Origin: Streptomyces cinnabarinus | GTDB lineage: Bacteria; Actinomycetota; Actinomycetes; Streptomycetales; Streptomycetaceae | Direction of reading: 5' to 3' | Assembly: GCF_027270315.1 (NCBI RefSeq) | Contig: NZ_CP114413.1 | Span: 4,340,001-4,404,000, forward strand | Length of the DNA: 64,000 nucleotides | Position numbers and translations under genes: made by a program | In this document: positions 30,335 through 38,508 of the stretch, one piece after another | Layout of the letters: each line of letters starts with the position of its first letter | Numbering within the stretch: position 1 is the stretch's first letter | The notes under the pieces: generated by a model | Told to the model about the DNA's origin: nothing | The model's database searches: none | Seen by the model: only the letters and a program-made list of their open reading frames with translations

Positions 30335-30354
30335 CTGCTTCAAATCTGAAGCAG
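30335..30354. promoter_or_regulatory. MarR operator copy 3, ribA leader
   Basis: CTGCTTCAAATCTGAAGCAG is a palindrome with perfect 8-base arms (CTGCTTCA/TGAAGCAG) and a 4-base centre. It lies just after the expected ribA transcription start, where a bound repressor would block elongation or initiation. Confidence 0.7.
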
Positions 30355-30379
30355 CAACCCAGGACGACCGGAGACCCGC

Positions 30380-31015
30380 ATGTCCGAGCACCCCGCCGCC
30401 ACCACGCGCTCCCGCGTCCGCGTCCCGCTGCGCTTCCAGGACGGCTACAGCGTCGACGCCGACCTCGTCACCTTCCACGGCCTCACCGACGGCCAGGAGC
30501 ACGTGGCCGTCGTCCTCGGCGACCCCGGACCCGTCCCGCTCGTCCGGCTCCACTCCGAGTGCCTGACCGGCGATGTCTTCGGCTCGGCCCGCTGCGACTG
30601 CGGCCCGCAACTGCGCGAGGCGGTCGAGCGCATCGCCGAGCGCGGCGGAGTGCTCCTCTACCTCCGCCAGGAGGGCCGCGGCATCGGCCTCTACAACAAG
30701 CTCGACGCGTACGCCCTCCAGGACCAGGGCCTCGACACCTACGCCGCGAACGCCGCCCTCGGGCTGCCCGAGGACGCCCGCGACTACACGGCCGCCGCCC
30801 AGATGCTGGCGGCCCTCGGCGTCGACGAGCTCGACCTGCTCTCCAACAACCCGGACAAGGCGGCCCAGTTGCGCGACCTCGGCATCGCCGTGCGCGACCG
30901 CGTCCCCACCGGCGTCTTCACCACCGCGCACAACGTCCGCTATCTGCGCGCCAAGGTCCTCCAGACCCAACACACGCTGCCGCTCGGCGAGTTGACGGAG
31001 CGTTCGGCGGTCTGA
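30380..31015 (+). CDS. ribA: GTP cyclohydrolase II
   Basis: The 211-residue protein is a stand-alone GTP cyclohydrolase II, which opens the GTP imidazole ring with loss of formate and pyrophosphate. Zinc ligands C61, C72 and C74 lie in HSECLTGDVFGSARCDCG, and the GTP-binding RGIGLYNKL follows. The conserved Tyr in RDYTAAAQML is kept; from memory, a Met there in a Streptomyces paralogue gives the formylated product, so this copy should make the ordinary one. No DHBP synthase (RibB) domain is fused. ATG 30380 follows GGAG at about 7 nt. Confidence 0.9.
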   Translation: MSEHPAATTRSRVRVPLRFQDGYSVDADLVTFHGLTDGQEHVAVVLGDPGPVPLVRLHSECLTGDVFGSARCDCGPQLREAVERIAERGGVLLYLRQEGRGIGLYNKLDAYALQDQGLDTYAANAALGLPEDARDYTAAAQMLAALGVDELDLLSNNPDKAAQLRDLGIAVRDRVPTGVFTTAHNVRYLRAKVLQTQHTLPLGELTERSAV

Positions 31016-31103
31016 ACCGCTTTCGAATTGGCTCTCCGACGTCTGGTGCGCAGCTGTTCGACTACGTACAGTGCTGCGGCCGGGCTGTGACTGGGGGGTT
31101 GCC

Positions 31104-33365
31104 GTGGGGCGATTAGGGCGTGCGGGACTTGGGCGTACGGGGCGGAGAACCGTCCTGCTGGGCGGGGCGCTGGTGCTGCTGGGCAGCCCCTGGCTGCGGG
31201 AACCGCTGTACGAGTACCAGCCCGACAAACCCGTGGTGTCCTTCGTGCACCGCGCGCTGTACGTCCCGACGTGGGATCTGTCGCCGAGTTCGGAGGGCTT
31301 CGCCGAGCCGCTCTACCTCGCGGGCAACACGGCCCTGATCGTGCTGCTCGCCGGTGTTCTGCTCACGACCCGGCTGCTGACCCGGAGCCCGGCCTCCGGC
31401 GGTCTGCGGTGGCTGGCCGCGCTCGGCGCGGGCGTACTCCTCTCGCTCGTCGCGGCGGTGACGTCCTGGGCCGTGGTCAAGGCCGACGGCGACGAGTCCC
31501 TGCTCTTCTTCGGCTCCCCCACGAACGCGGTGATCGTCAACTTCCTGGTGGACGGCCTCGTCTTCGGGGTGCTGCTGGGCCTCGGCCTGGCGATCGCGTC
31601 CGGCGGGACCGGTACCCGCGCAGCCATGTCCCGTATCCGCGAACGGAGCAGCACCATGGCCCCTTCCTCGGCACCCCGGTCGTCCGACGTCCCCGGCGGT
31701 GCCGTGGGCTCCACCGCGCCCGACGACACCACCCGCCACCTGTGCGCGGCCGCCTACACCGACCCCGGCTTCACCCGCCGCGTCGTCGAGGACGTGCTGC
31801 GCGACGAGTTCGGCGCGATCGCCCCCTCCCCCGGCGTCGACCTGGTACCGGTGGTCCGCCACAGCCTCGCGGCCCGCCGGCTGCACAGGGCCCGCGACCA
31901 CCGGCTCGCCGCCGTGTACCTGCTCATCGCCGCCTTCGGACCGCTGTGGCTGGTCTACGGCCACCTCTCCTTCAAGGCACTGGCCGCCGCCTCCCGGGCC
32001 CCGCGGCGGGCGGTGCGCGGACGGGAACCGGTGGACACCGCGGCGGCCGTACGGTGGCTGGTCGCTACGGTCGCCGGGATCCTGCTCGCCGGAGTGCTGC
32101 TCGGCATGTTCCTCTCCGCGCTGCCGCTGTCCGGGGTGTGGAGCTGGCTCGCCGGGTCGTACGCGCGGGGCGTCCCGCCGCTGCTGGCGGTGATCGGCAG
32201 TGGGGTGTGGGCGTTCTGGATCATGAGCCAGGAGGAGCTGAACACCGACCGGCTGATGCGCGCGAGCCTGCGGCGCGAGACCTTCGACGCGCAGGCCCGC
32301 CCCGAGTCCGCCGCCGAGCCCTCCGCCGAGCCCTCGTGGGCGACGGCCGGAGTGCGGGCCATGGCCAAGTCGCAGTCCGGCAACGTCACCGTCTACAGCG
32401 GCTTCTCCCCCTTCATCGGCCAGGGCGTACGGCAGTCGCAGTGGGCGCTGTCCCTGCCGCTGCTGCCCGCCGCGCCCGGCACCCCGCTCACCGGCTTCGA
32501 CACCTGGGACGCGGTGGAGCAACTGCGCGCCCGGCTCCGGGAAGCGGCCGCGCGGCCGCCCGTCGACGGCGGGCCCAGCCTCGCCGCGCTGGAGGTCGAG
32601 GACCGGGTGTTCGTCAGCGGCACCCAGCTGGCCGAGGACCGCCGCCTGCTGCCCGCCCTCGTCAAGGCCCCCACCACCCGGCTCTCCGACGCCGCCGTAC
32701 GCGAGATCGCGCTGGACCCGCAGGGCACGCCCCGGCACTGTCTGGCCGCCCATCTGCCCCTGTGGGGCGGCGCGGTGGTGCCCAGTCAGCTGCTGCACAT
32801 CGCGGTCGTGGGCAAGACCCTGCACCTGCACTGCGACCGCCATGTCCTCACCCCGCTCCGCCCCGACCTGCGCGGAGTGGACCTGCTCCCCGCCTCGCTC
32901 ACCCCCGCGCACCGGGCGGGCCTGCTGCTGACGGCCCTGCGGCGCAGTGGCGCGGCCCTGTTCGGCGCGCCCCGGGCCGTCGTGGGCGACGCCCTGCGCG
33001 AGTGGGGCAGACCCCGCCGGCGGCGCCGGGAGCGGGCGGCCGCGCAGACGGACCCGGCCTTCGACCGCGGGGCACGGCTGAGCGTCCGTGAGCACGCCAT
33101 GAGCGCGGAGTACCTGGACCACTTCCAACGCGTCGACGCCGAGCGGGCGTTCGCCGCGCTGGACCGGCACGCCCTGGCCGCCGTGCGGGACTTCCTGGAC
33201 GAGCGCGGGGTGGACACGACCGACTTCCGCACCCAGACGCAGACGATCCTCAACCACGGTGTCCTCCAGACCGGCGGGGTCAGCGTCGTCGGCAACCAGG
33301 CCGTCGGCCAGGCCGCCCAGGCGACCGCCCACAACGCCACGGCCACGGCACCGGCCCCGCAGTAG
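31104..33365 (+). CDS. Large membrane protein with TTA codon 4 and C-terminal NQAVG motif
   Basis: I do not recognise this 753-residue protein. The N-terminal part (1-185) has about four membrane helices, a basic Ser-rich joint follows, and a second membrane block lies near residues 250-370; the rest (about 400-700) is soluble with helical segments. The last 37 residues carry a Gly/Asn/Gln-rich motif (residues 717-744) that matches the N-terminus of the next gene's product. GTG 31104 has GGGGGG at 5 nt; codon 4 is TTA (31113-31115), implying bldA control. An internal ATG at 31656 with GGAG at 7 nt could start a second product lacking the first membrane block. Confidence 0.7.
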   Translation: MGRLGRAGLGRTGRRTVLLGGALVLLGSPWLREPLYEYQPDKPVVSFVHRALYVPTWDLSPSSEGFAEPLYLAGNTALIVLLAGVLLTTRLLTRSPASGGLRWLAALGAGVLLSLVAAVTSWAVVKADGDESLLFFGSPTNAVIVNFLVDGLVFGVLLGLGLAIASGGTGTRAAMSRIRERSSTMAPSSAPRSSDVPGGAVGSTAPDDTTRHLCAAAYTDPGFTRRVVEDVLRDEFGAIAPSPGVDLVPVVRHSLAARRLHRARDHRLAAVYLLIAAFGPLWLVYGHLSFKALAAASRAPRRAVRGREPVDTAAAVRWLVATVAGILLAGVLLGMFLSALPLSGVWSWLAGSYARGVPPLLAVIGSGVWAFWIMSQEELNTDRLMRASLRRETFDAQARPESAAEPSAEPSWATAGVRAMAKSQSGNVTVYSGFSPFIGQGVRQSQWALSLPLLPAAPGTPLTGFDTWDAVEQLRARLREAAARPPVDGGPSLAALEVEDRVFVSGTQLAEDRRLLPALVKAPTTRLSDAAVREIALDPQGTPRHCLAAHLPLWGGAVVPSQLLHIAVVGKTLHLHCDRHVLTPLRPDLRGVDLLPASLTPAHRAGLLLTALRRSGAALFGAPRAVVGDALREWGRPRRRRRERAAAQTDPAFDRGARLSVREHAMSAEYLDHFQRVDAERAFAALDRHALAAVRDFLDERGVDTTDFRTQTQTILNHGVLQTGGVSVVGNQAVGQAAQATAHNATATAPAPQ

Positions 33366-33426
33366 CGCATCAGTCCGAAAGCGCGACAGCTCAGGAGCTC
33401 GACAGCTCGACAGGAAGGAAGCCCTG

Positions 33427-33810
33427 ATGTCCCAGCAGCCGCCCGAGGGAACGAACTTCGGTGTGCAGCAGTTCGGCGGGCAGAGCCAGGTCGCCAACCA
33501 GGCCGTGGGCCCCGGCGCGCGGGCCGTGGCCGGCCAGGTCTCCTTCCAGTCCCTCACGGCCGACCAACGGACCCAGATCCACGACCACCTGGCCCTGGTC
33601 GAACGCCTCCTGGACGAGCACCGCGCGGGCCTCCCCGACCAGGACTCCCCCCGCGCGGAGCTCCGCCGCCTGCGCGACGAACTGGGCGAGTCCGCCCCCG
33701 AACCGGGAGTAGTACGCCGGGCCCTGGACCGCCTGACGGCTTTCGCCGAACCGGTGGCCCCGCTGGCGGCGGCAGTGGCCGCGCTGGCCTCGGCGATCCC
33801 CTCGCCCTGA
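33427..33810 (+). CDS. Small soluble protein sharing NQAVG motif with upstream membrane protein
   Basis: This 127-residue protein has an N-terminal motif (residues 10-37) with 16 of 28 identities, by my hand alignment, to the C-terminal tail of the preceding membrane protein. The rest is helical: a charged pair of helices (40-90) and an Ala/Pro-rich C-terminus (100-127). It may belong to a Streptomyces family of unknown function (DUF5955-like, a guess from memory). ATG 33427 has GGAAGG at 8 nt. The gap to the upstream gene is 61 bp, so the two are probably co-transcribed. Function unknown; a homotypic interaction through the shared motif is inferred. Confidence 0.72.
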   Translation: MSQQPPEGTNFGVQQFGGQSQVANQAVGPGARAVAGQVSFQSLTADQRTQIHDHLALVERLLDEHRAGLPDQDSPRAELRRLRDELGESAPEPGVVRRALDRLTAFAEPVAPLAAAVAALASAIPSP

Positions 33811-33912
33811 CCGGAATCGGGGCTTCCTGTCACAGGACAGCCACAGCACCCCCACGCGGCGCCGAGGCAGCGCATGATTCCCTCTCAGCGTTCTTGATCC
33901 TCTGGGGGACCC

Positions 33913-34221
33913 ATGAAGACCCGTAAAGCCGCCGCCGCCATAGCCACCCTGCTCGCCCTCGGCACGGCGGGCCTCACGGCGTGCGGCAGCAGCGACGAAG
34001 CCGACCCCGCCGCCTGCAAGGCCGCCATGGCCGAGCAGATGAAGGACGCCATGGAGAGCGGCAAGGAGGGCAGCCGCCCCGGTGCCTGCGACGGCCTCAG
34101 CGACAAGGAGATCGAGAAGATCGCCGGCGAAGTCGTGGGCGACCAGATGGAGGACTCCCTCGGAGACCTCGACGCAAGCCTCGACGACTCCCTGGAGGAC
34201 CTGGAGACGGCGGCCCCGTGA
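33913..34221 (+). CDS. Small acidic lipoprotein
   Basis: The 102-residue protein has a lipoprotein signal with lipobox LTAC (Cys 24) and an acidic mature part with two further Cys (CKAAM, GACDG) that could form a disulfide. No domain was recognised. ATG 33913 follows CTGGGGGACCC. It is downstream of the membrane/small-protein pair and ends before a bidirectional terminator and tRNA-Lys. Confidence 0.75.
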   Translation: MKTRKAAAAIATLLALGTAGLTACGSSDEADPAACKAAMAEQMKDAMESGKEGSRPGACDGLSDKEIEKIAGEVVGDQMEDSLGDLDASLDDSLEDLETAAP

Positions 34222-34283
34222 CCGGCGCGGCAGCCCGCCGCCAGGCACGAACCGGCCTGCCGGCCAGGCCCGCCTGAACGCGA

Positions 34284-34327
34284 ATCAGCCCCTGCCCCGC
34301 GGTCTCCACCGCAGGCCAGGGGCTGAT
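34284..34327. terminator. Bidirectional terminator between lipoprotein and tRNA-Lys
   Basis: ATCAGCCCCTG (34284-34294) and CAGGGGCTGAT (34317-34327) form an 11-bp stem with an inner hairpin. It separates the plus-strand lipoprotein gene from the minus-strand tRNA-Lys gene. Confidence 0.7.
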
Positions 34328-34334
34328 CACTCGG

Positions 34335-34407
34335 TAGGCCCTGTGGGACTCGAACCCACAACCAATGGATTAAAAGTCCACTGCTCTGCCAATTGAGCTA
34401 AGGGCCC
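34335..34407 (-). tRNA. tRNA-Lys (UUU)
   Basis: A 73-nt cloverleaf: acceptor GGGCCCT/AGGGCCT, anticodon TTT in CTTTTAA, T-loop TTCGAGT, normal D-loop GG, discriminator A. CCA is not encoded. It forms the right border of the accessory-looking segment that begins at tRNA-fMet. Confidence 0.95.
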
Positions 34408-34495
34408 AGGCGATGTTGCCCCCACGAGCATAGCCGGACGTGGCCGGGTCTCCGATCGGGTATTGGGGACACGGCCGCGTCCGGGGCGTACGGGG

Positions 34496-36022
34496 CTACG
34501 GATCGACCGGTTCGGGGGCGCCGGCGCGGGCCGCCTCGCGGGCGATCGTGCGGGCGTGCTCGGGGTTGAGGAACCAGTGCCGGGCCGAGGCCAGCCACCA
34601 GGTCGCGGCGAAGCCGAGCACGGCCAGGACGGCGACCGGGGCGTAGTTGAAGGTCTCGGCGGTGACCGGGGAGACCTGCGGAAGCATGAAGAGGACCGTG
34701 ATGACGCCGACCCAGCCCACCGCCACCACACCGATCACCTTCGACCAGCGCCCGAGATGCCAGGGCCCGCGCTCGAACTCCTCTCCCTTGCGCAGCCGCA
34801 GCAGCGTGGGGATGACGTAGGCGATGTAGAGGCCGATCACCGCGATCGAGGTCACGGCCGCGTACGCCGTCACATTGATCAGGTAGGGGAGGCCCAGGAC
34901 GAGCGCCCCGAGCGCGGCCAGCCACACCGCCGCCACCGGGGTCCGCGTGCGCGGGCTCACCGAGTGCCAGATGTGCGAGTAGGGCAGCGCGCCGTCGCGC
35001 GAGAAGGCGTAGATCATGCGGCTGTTGGCGGTGACGGACGCCATCCCGCAGAACAGCTGTGCCCCGATCACCACCAGGAGCAGCAGCTTTCCCGCCGTCG
35101 CGCCGAGCGCGTCGAGCAGGATCTGGGCGGGCGGGGCGCCGGTCGGGGAGTTGAGGGCCCCGTCGTAGGACTGGATCGCGAAGGTGAAGCCGAGCAGGAG
35201 GACGAGGCCCGCGATCCATGAGGTCCAGATGGACCGCACGATGCCCTGGGGGCCCGCCGTGGAGGCGTCGTGCGTCTCCTCGGTCATATGGGCGGAGGCG
35301 TCGTAGCCGGTGAAGGTGTACTGCGCCATCAGCAGGCCCAGCGCGACGACGTAGACCCCGCTGCCCCAGCCCGTGTTGTTGACGAACTCGCCGAAGACGA
35401 ACGACGCGGACCGGTGCTCGTCCGGTACGAAGGTCAGCGCGCCGACGATGACCGCGACCCCGATGACGTGCCACCACACGCTCACGCTGTTCAGCAGCGC
35501 GACGATCCGCACGCCGAAGGTGTTCAGCAGGCCGTGCAGGACCAGGATCCCGGCGAAGAGCAGGATCGTGCGGCCGGGCGTCACCTCGAAGTCGAACTGG
35601 AGGTTCAGGTACGCGCCCAGGAAGGACGCCGCGCCGAAGTCGATGCCCGCGGTCACCGCGACCTGCCCGAGCACGTTGAACCAGCCCGTGAACCAGGCCC
35701 AGGCCGCCGCGGTACGGGGCGGGGCCAGCCGGTGGGCCCAGAAGTACAGGCCCGCCGAGGTCGGATAGGCCGAGCAGATCTCCGCCATCGCGAGCCCGAC
35801 GAACAGCGTCATCAGACCTACGGCCACCCAGCCCCAGGTGATCACCGCAGGCCCGCCGGTGTTCATGCCGAACAGATACAGCGTCAGACAGCCCGACAGC
35901 ACCGAGATGATGGTGAAGGAGACCGCGTAGTTGGAGAACGCCGACATACGGCGGGCGAGGACCTGTGTGTAGCCGAGCTGGGCCAGCCGCTCTTCGTCGG
36001 AGACTTGTCCGTCACTTGTCAT
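34496..36022 (-). CDS. APC-superfamily amino acid permease
   Basis: The 508-residue protein has 12 predicted membrane helices and APC signatures (first helix 'FSNYAVSFTIISVLSG', 'GPAVITWGW', and the helix-3 motif 'AEICSAYPTSAGLYFWAHRL' region). It resembles the GABA/choline-type amino acid transporters of actinobacteria. Substrate is not inferable. ATG 36022 (MTSDGQVSDE) was chosen over longer starts; a palindrome that fits the Streptomyces Crp site pattern GTG(N6)GNCAC lies 28-41 bases upstream. Confidence 0.87.
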   Translation of the reverse strand: MTSDGQVSDEERLAQLGYTQVLARRMSAFSNYAVSFTIISVLSGCLTLYLFGMNTGGPAVITWGWVAVGLMTLFVGLAMAEICSAYPTSAGLYFWAHRLAPPRTAAAWAWFTGWFNVLGQVAVTAGIDFGAASFLGAYLNLQFDFEVTPGRTILLFAGILVLHGLLNTFGVRIVALLNSVSVWWHVIGVAVIVGALTFVPDEHRSASFVFGEFVNNTGWGSGVYVVALGLLMAQYTFTGYDASAHMTEETHDASTAGPQGIVRSIWTSWIAGLVLLLGFTFAIQSYDGALNSPTGAPPAQILLDALGATAGKLLLLVVIGAQLFCGMASVTANSRMIYAFSRDGALPYSHIWHSVSPRTRTPVAAVWLAALGALVLGLPYLINVTAYAAVTSIAVIGLYIAYVIPTLLRLRKGEEFERGPWHLGRWSKVIGVVAVGWVGVITVLFMLPQVSPVTAETFNYAPVAVLAVLGFAATWWLASARHWFLNPEHARTIAREAARAGAPEPVDP

Positions 36023-36049
36023 GCCCCCAGCAATTCCCGCCTGATGGGC

Positions 36050-36063
36050 GTGACATGCGTCAC
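36050..36063. promoter_or_regulatory. Crp-like palindrome upstream of permease
   Basis: GTGACATGCGTCAC has perfect 5-base arms and matches GTG(N6)GNCAC on both strands. It lies directly upstream of the permease start. Binding by Crp is inferred only. Confidence 0.5.
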
Positions 36064-36079
36064 AACTGGCTAAAAAGAA

Positions 36080-36107
36080 GGCCCGCACGACCGAAATCGT
36101 GCGGGCC
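36080..36107 (-). terminator. Terminator of DEAD-box helicase gene
   Basis: GGCCCGCACGA and TCGTGCGGGCC form an 11-bp stem with a 6-base loop; on the minus strand it is followed by TTCTTTTT. A textbook intrinsic terminator, 20 bp after the stop codon. Confidence 0.9.
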
Positions 36108-36127
36108 ACTGCTCTTACGGCTCAGGG

Positions 36128-38299
36128 TCAGCCGTTGCGCTTCCAGCGCGGCTTGTCGTCACGGCGGCCGAAGGAGGAGGAACCGGTGCCACCGCGGTGG
36201 TCGTCACGGCGGCCGTAGGGGCGCTCGTGGCCGCCGGAGCGGAAGCCGGGGCGGTCACCCTGGCGGTCGCGGTTGAACGGACGGTCGCTGCCACGGTGCC
36301 CACCACGCTCGTCGCGGCGCTCGAAGGAGCGGCCACCACGGTCGTTGTCCCGGCGGAACCCACCACGGTCGTTGTCACGACGCTCGAACGAACGGCCACC
36401 ACGGTCGTCGAAGGAACGGCCGCCACGGTCGTCGCGACGGAAACCGTCCCGACGGTCGTTGTCCCGGCGGAAACCGCCCCGCTCGTTGTCACGACGCTCG
36501 AAGGAACGGCCACCACGGTCGCCGTCCCGACGGTCGTTGTCCCGGCGGAAGCCACCGCGGTCGTTGTCCCGACGGTCGAAGGAACGCTCACCACGGTCGC
36601 TGTCCCGACGGAAACCGCCCCGGTCGTTGTCGCGGCGCTCGAAGGAACGCTCACCACGGTCGTTGTCCCGGCGGAACCCACCACGGTCGTTGTCACGACG
36701 CTCGAAGGAACGGCCACCACGGTCGCCGTCCCGACGGTCGTCACGGCGCTCACGACGCTCGTACGAACCCTCGGCACGCTCGGCCCGGTCCACGTCCTGC
36801 GCCACCGGCTGCTCCGGCACGGCCGCCTCGGCCGCGGCCACCGCCGCCTGCGCCTCGGCCACCGCGGCCTCCGGGTCCTCGCCGCGCTCACGGGCGACCC
36901 GGGCGACCAGACGGTCCGCCTCCTCGCGCAGCTCGGCCGCACGCCGCTGCGCACGCTCCAGCTGCTTGGTGAGGTGGGAGACCTCACGCTCGGCCTGCTG
37001 CGCGGCGTTGCCCGCGGACTCCGCCTGCACCTCGGTCATCGAACGGGCGCCGGTGATCTCGGCGACCTCCGGGTCGAAGGCGGCGCCGCCCTGGATGATG
37101 TGACGCCCGGCGTCGACGCCGGCGTCCTCCATCAGACGGAAGATCTGACGCCGCTGGTGCGGCAGCGACAGGGACACGACCGTGCCCGTGCGACCCGCAC
37201 GCGCCGTACGGCCGGCCCGGTGCAGGTAGTCCTTGTGGTCACCGGCCGGGTCGACGTTCAGCACCAGGTCGATGCCGTCGACGTGGATACCGCGCGCGGC
37301 GACATCGGTGGCGACGAGGACGTTGACGTACCCGTCCTTGAAGTCCGCCAGCGTCCGGGTGCGCGCACCCTGCGTCATACCGCCGTGCAGCGCGTCCGCC
37401 TTCACCCCGGCGTCCTGCAGCTGCTCCGCGACACGGTCGGCGCCGAGCTGGGTGCGGACGAAGATGATCGTGCGGCCCTTGCGGGAGGCGATCGCGGCCG
37501 TGACCGGCGCCTTGTCCTTGGGCTTCACGATGAGGATGTGGTGCGACATGGTCGTCACCGCGCCCTGGGCGGCGTCGACCTCGTGGCTGACCGGCTCGTT
37601 CAGGTAGCGGGAGACGAGGGTCTGGATCTCGTTCTCCATCGTCGCGGAGAACAGCATCCGCTGACCGCCCGCCGGAACCTGGTCCAGCAGCTCGGTGACC
37701 TCGGGCAGGAAGCCCAGGTCGGACATCTGGTCGGCCTCGTCGAGAACGGCGACCTCGACGTCCTCCAGGGAGCAGGCGCCCCGGTTGATGATGTCGCGCA
37801 GCCGGCCCGGAGTGGCCACCAGCACGTCCACGCCGCGCTCCAGGGCGTAGATCTGGTTGCCCATCGACGTACCGCCGCAGACGACCTTCATCTTCAGGCC
37901 GAGCTGGTCACCGTAGGGCTGGAGGGCGTCCGCGACCTGCATCGCGAGCTCACGGGTCGGGGTGAGGATCACGGCGCGCGGACGGTGCTTCTCGGTACGG
38001 CCGCCGGAGAGGCGGGCGAGGGTCGGCAGACCGAAGGAGAGGGTCTTGCCGGAGCCGGTGCGACCGCGGCCCAGGATGTCCTTGCCGGCCAGGGCGTCCG
38101 GGATGGTCGCGGCCTGGATCGGGAAGGGGGTGGTCACGCCGTTCTGCGCGAGCTTGCGCACGACGCCCTCGGGGAGACCGAGGTCCGCGAAGGTGACCTC
38201 GGGGGTCTCCTCGACGGAGTCGCTCGCGCCACCCTCGACGACGACGTCGTTCTCGTCGTTCTCGGGCAGGACGATGTGATCAGAACTGGAAATGGACAT
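36128..38299 (-). CDS. DEAD-box RNA helicase with long Arg-Asp-Gly-Phe repeat tail
   Basis: The 723-residue protein has a RhlE/CsdA-like helicase core (about 35-385): Q motif, RTGSGKT (I), PTRELA (Ia), TPGR (Ib), DEAD (II), SAT (III), ATDVAARGI (V) and HRAGRTARAG (VI). A coiled-coil Ala/Glu/Arg region (about 440-520) follows, then about 195 residues of repeats such as SFERRDNDRGGFRRDND. Such RGG-like tails bind RNA and promote condensation. It should act in ribosome assembly, mRNA turnover or cold adaptation. ATG 38299 (MSISSSD) was chosen; GGAAGG lies 12 nt upstream. Confidence 0.92.
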   Translation of the reverse strand: MSISSSDHIVLPENDENDVVVEGGASDSVEETPEVTFADLGLPEGVVRKLAQNGVTTPFPIQAATIPDALAGKDILGRGRTGSGKTLSFGLPTLARLSGGRTEKHRPRAVILTPTRELAMQVADALQPYGDQLGLKMKVVCGGTSMGNQIYALERGVDVLVATPGRLRDIINRGACSLEDVEVAVLDEADQMSDLGFLPEVTELLDQVPAGGQRMLFSATMENEIQTLVSRYLNEPVSHEVDAAQGAVTTMSHHILIVKPKDKAPVTAAIASRKGRTIIFVRTQLGADRVAEQLQDAGVKADALHGGMTQGARTRTLADFKDGYVNVLVATDVAARGIHVDGIDLVLNVDPAGDHKDYLHRAGRTARAGRTGTVVSLSLPHQRRQIFRLMEDAGVDAGRHIIQGGAAFDPEVAEITGARSMTEVQAESAGNAAQQAEREVSHLTKQLERAQRRAAELREEADRLVARVARERGEDPEAAVAEAQAAVAAAEAAVPEQPVAQDVDRAERAEGSYERRERRDDRRDGDRGGRSFERRDNDRGGFRRDNDRGERSFERRDNDRGGFRRDSDRGERSFDRRDNDRGGFRRDNDRRDGDRGGRSFERRDNERGGFRRDNDRRDGFRRDDRGGRSFDDRGGRSFERRDNDRGGFRRDNDRGGRSFERRDERGGHRGSDRPFNRDRQGDRPGFRSGGHERPYGRRDDHRGGTGSSSFGRRDDKPRWKRNG
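36230..36770 (-). repeat. Tandem coding repeats of helicase tail
   Basis: Imperfect units of 24-60 bp (for example CGGAGCTTCGAACGACGTGA-like blocks on the minus strand) recur about 12 times and encode the R-R-D-N-D-R-G-G-F pattern. Such DNA is prone to copy-number change between strains. Confidence 0.8.
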
Positions 38300-38508
38300 G
38301 CGTATGCGAAACCTTCCGGAGTCTCGTCGGCACGCGCCCGTCAACTCCGTGATTCGCAATACGACCGCCTCTATGCGGTCAGCCACGGCAAGGGAGAGAA
38401 CGCGCCACACGGCGCGCTCTGCGTTGGCGCCGGGCAAATGGGATCAAACGATCTACCACCATACGCACCCCCACCCCCCCAAGGCAAACCGAGTCCGGTA
38501 GACCTACG
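38300..38508 (-). promoter_or_regulatory. Upstream region and possible structured leader of the helicase gene
   Basis: The 209 bp between the lipoprotein gene stop and the helicase start contain no gene. A hairpin with arms AGAG..CGCGCC (38395-38406) and GGCGCG-CTCT (38411-38420) and a second short one around ACCGCCTCTATGCGGT could form in a leader RNA. No promoter hexamers stood out. Confidence 0.4.

Noticed and set aside
31113..33875. 920-residue open frame antisense to the membrane/small-protein pair
   Set aside because: It crosses two genes and their gap without any domain; composition (Gly, Arg, Gln, Glu) is typical of high-GC antisense frames.
36230..36770. CRISPR-like spaced repeats
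   Set aside because: Units are in-frame coding repeats of the helicase without unique spacers; no cas genes are present anywhere in the window.
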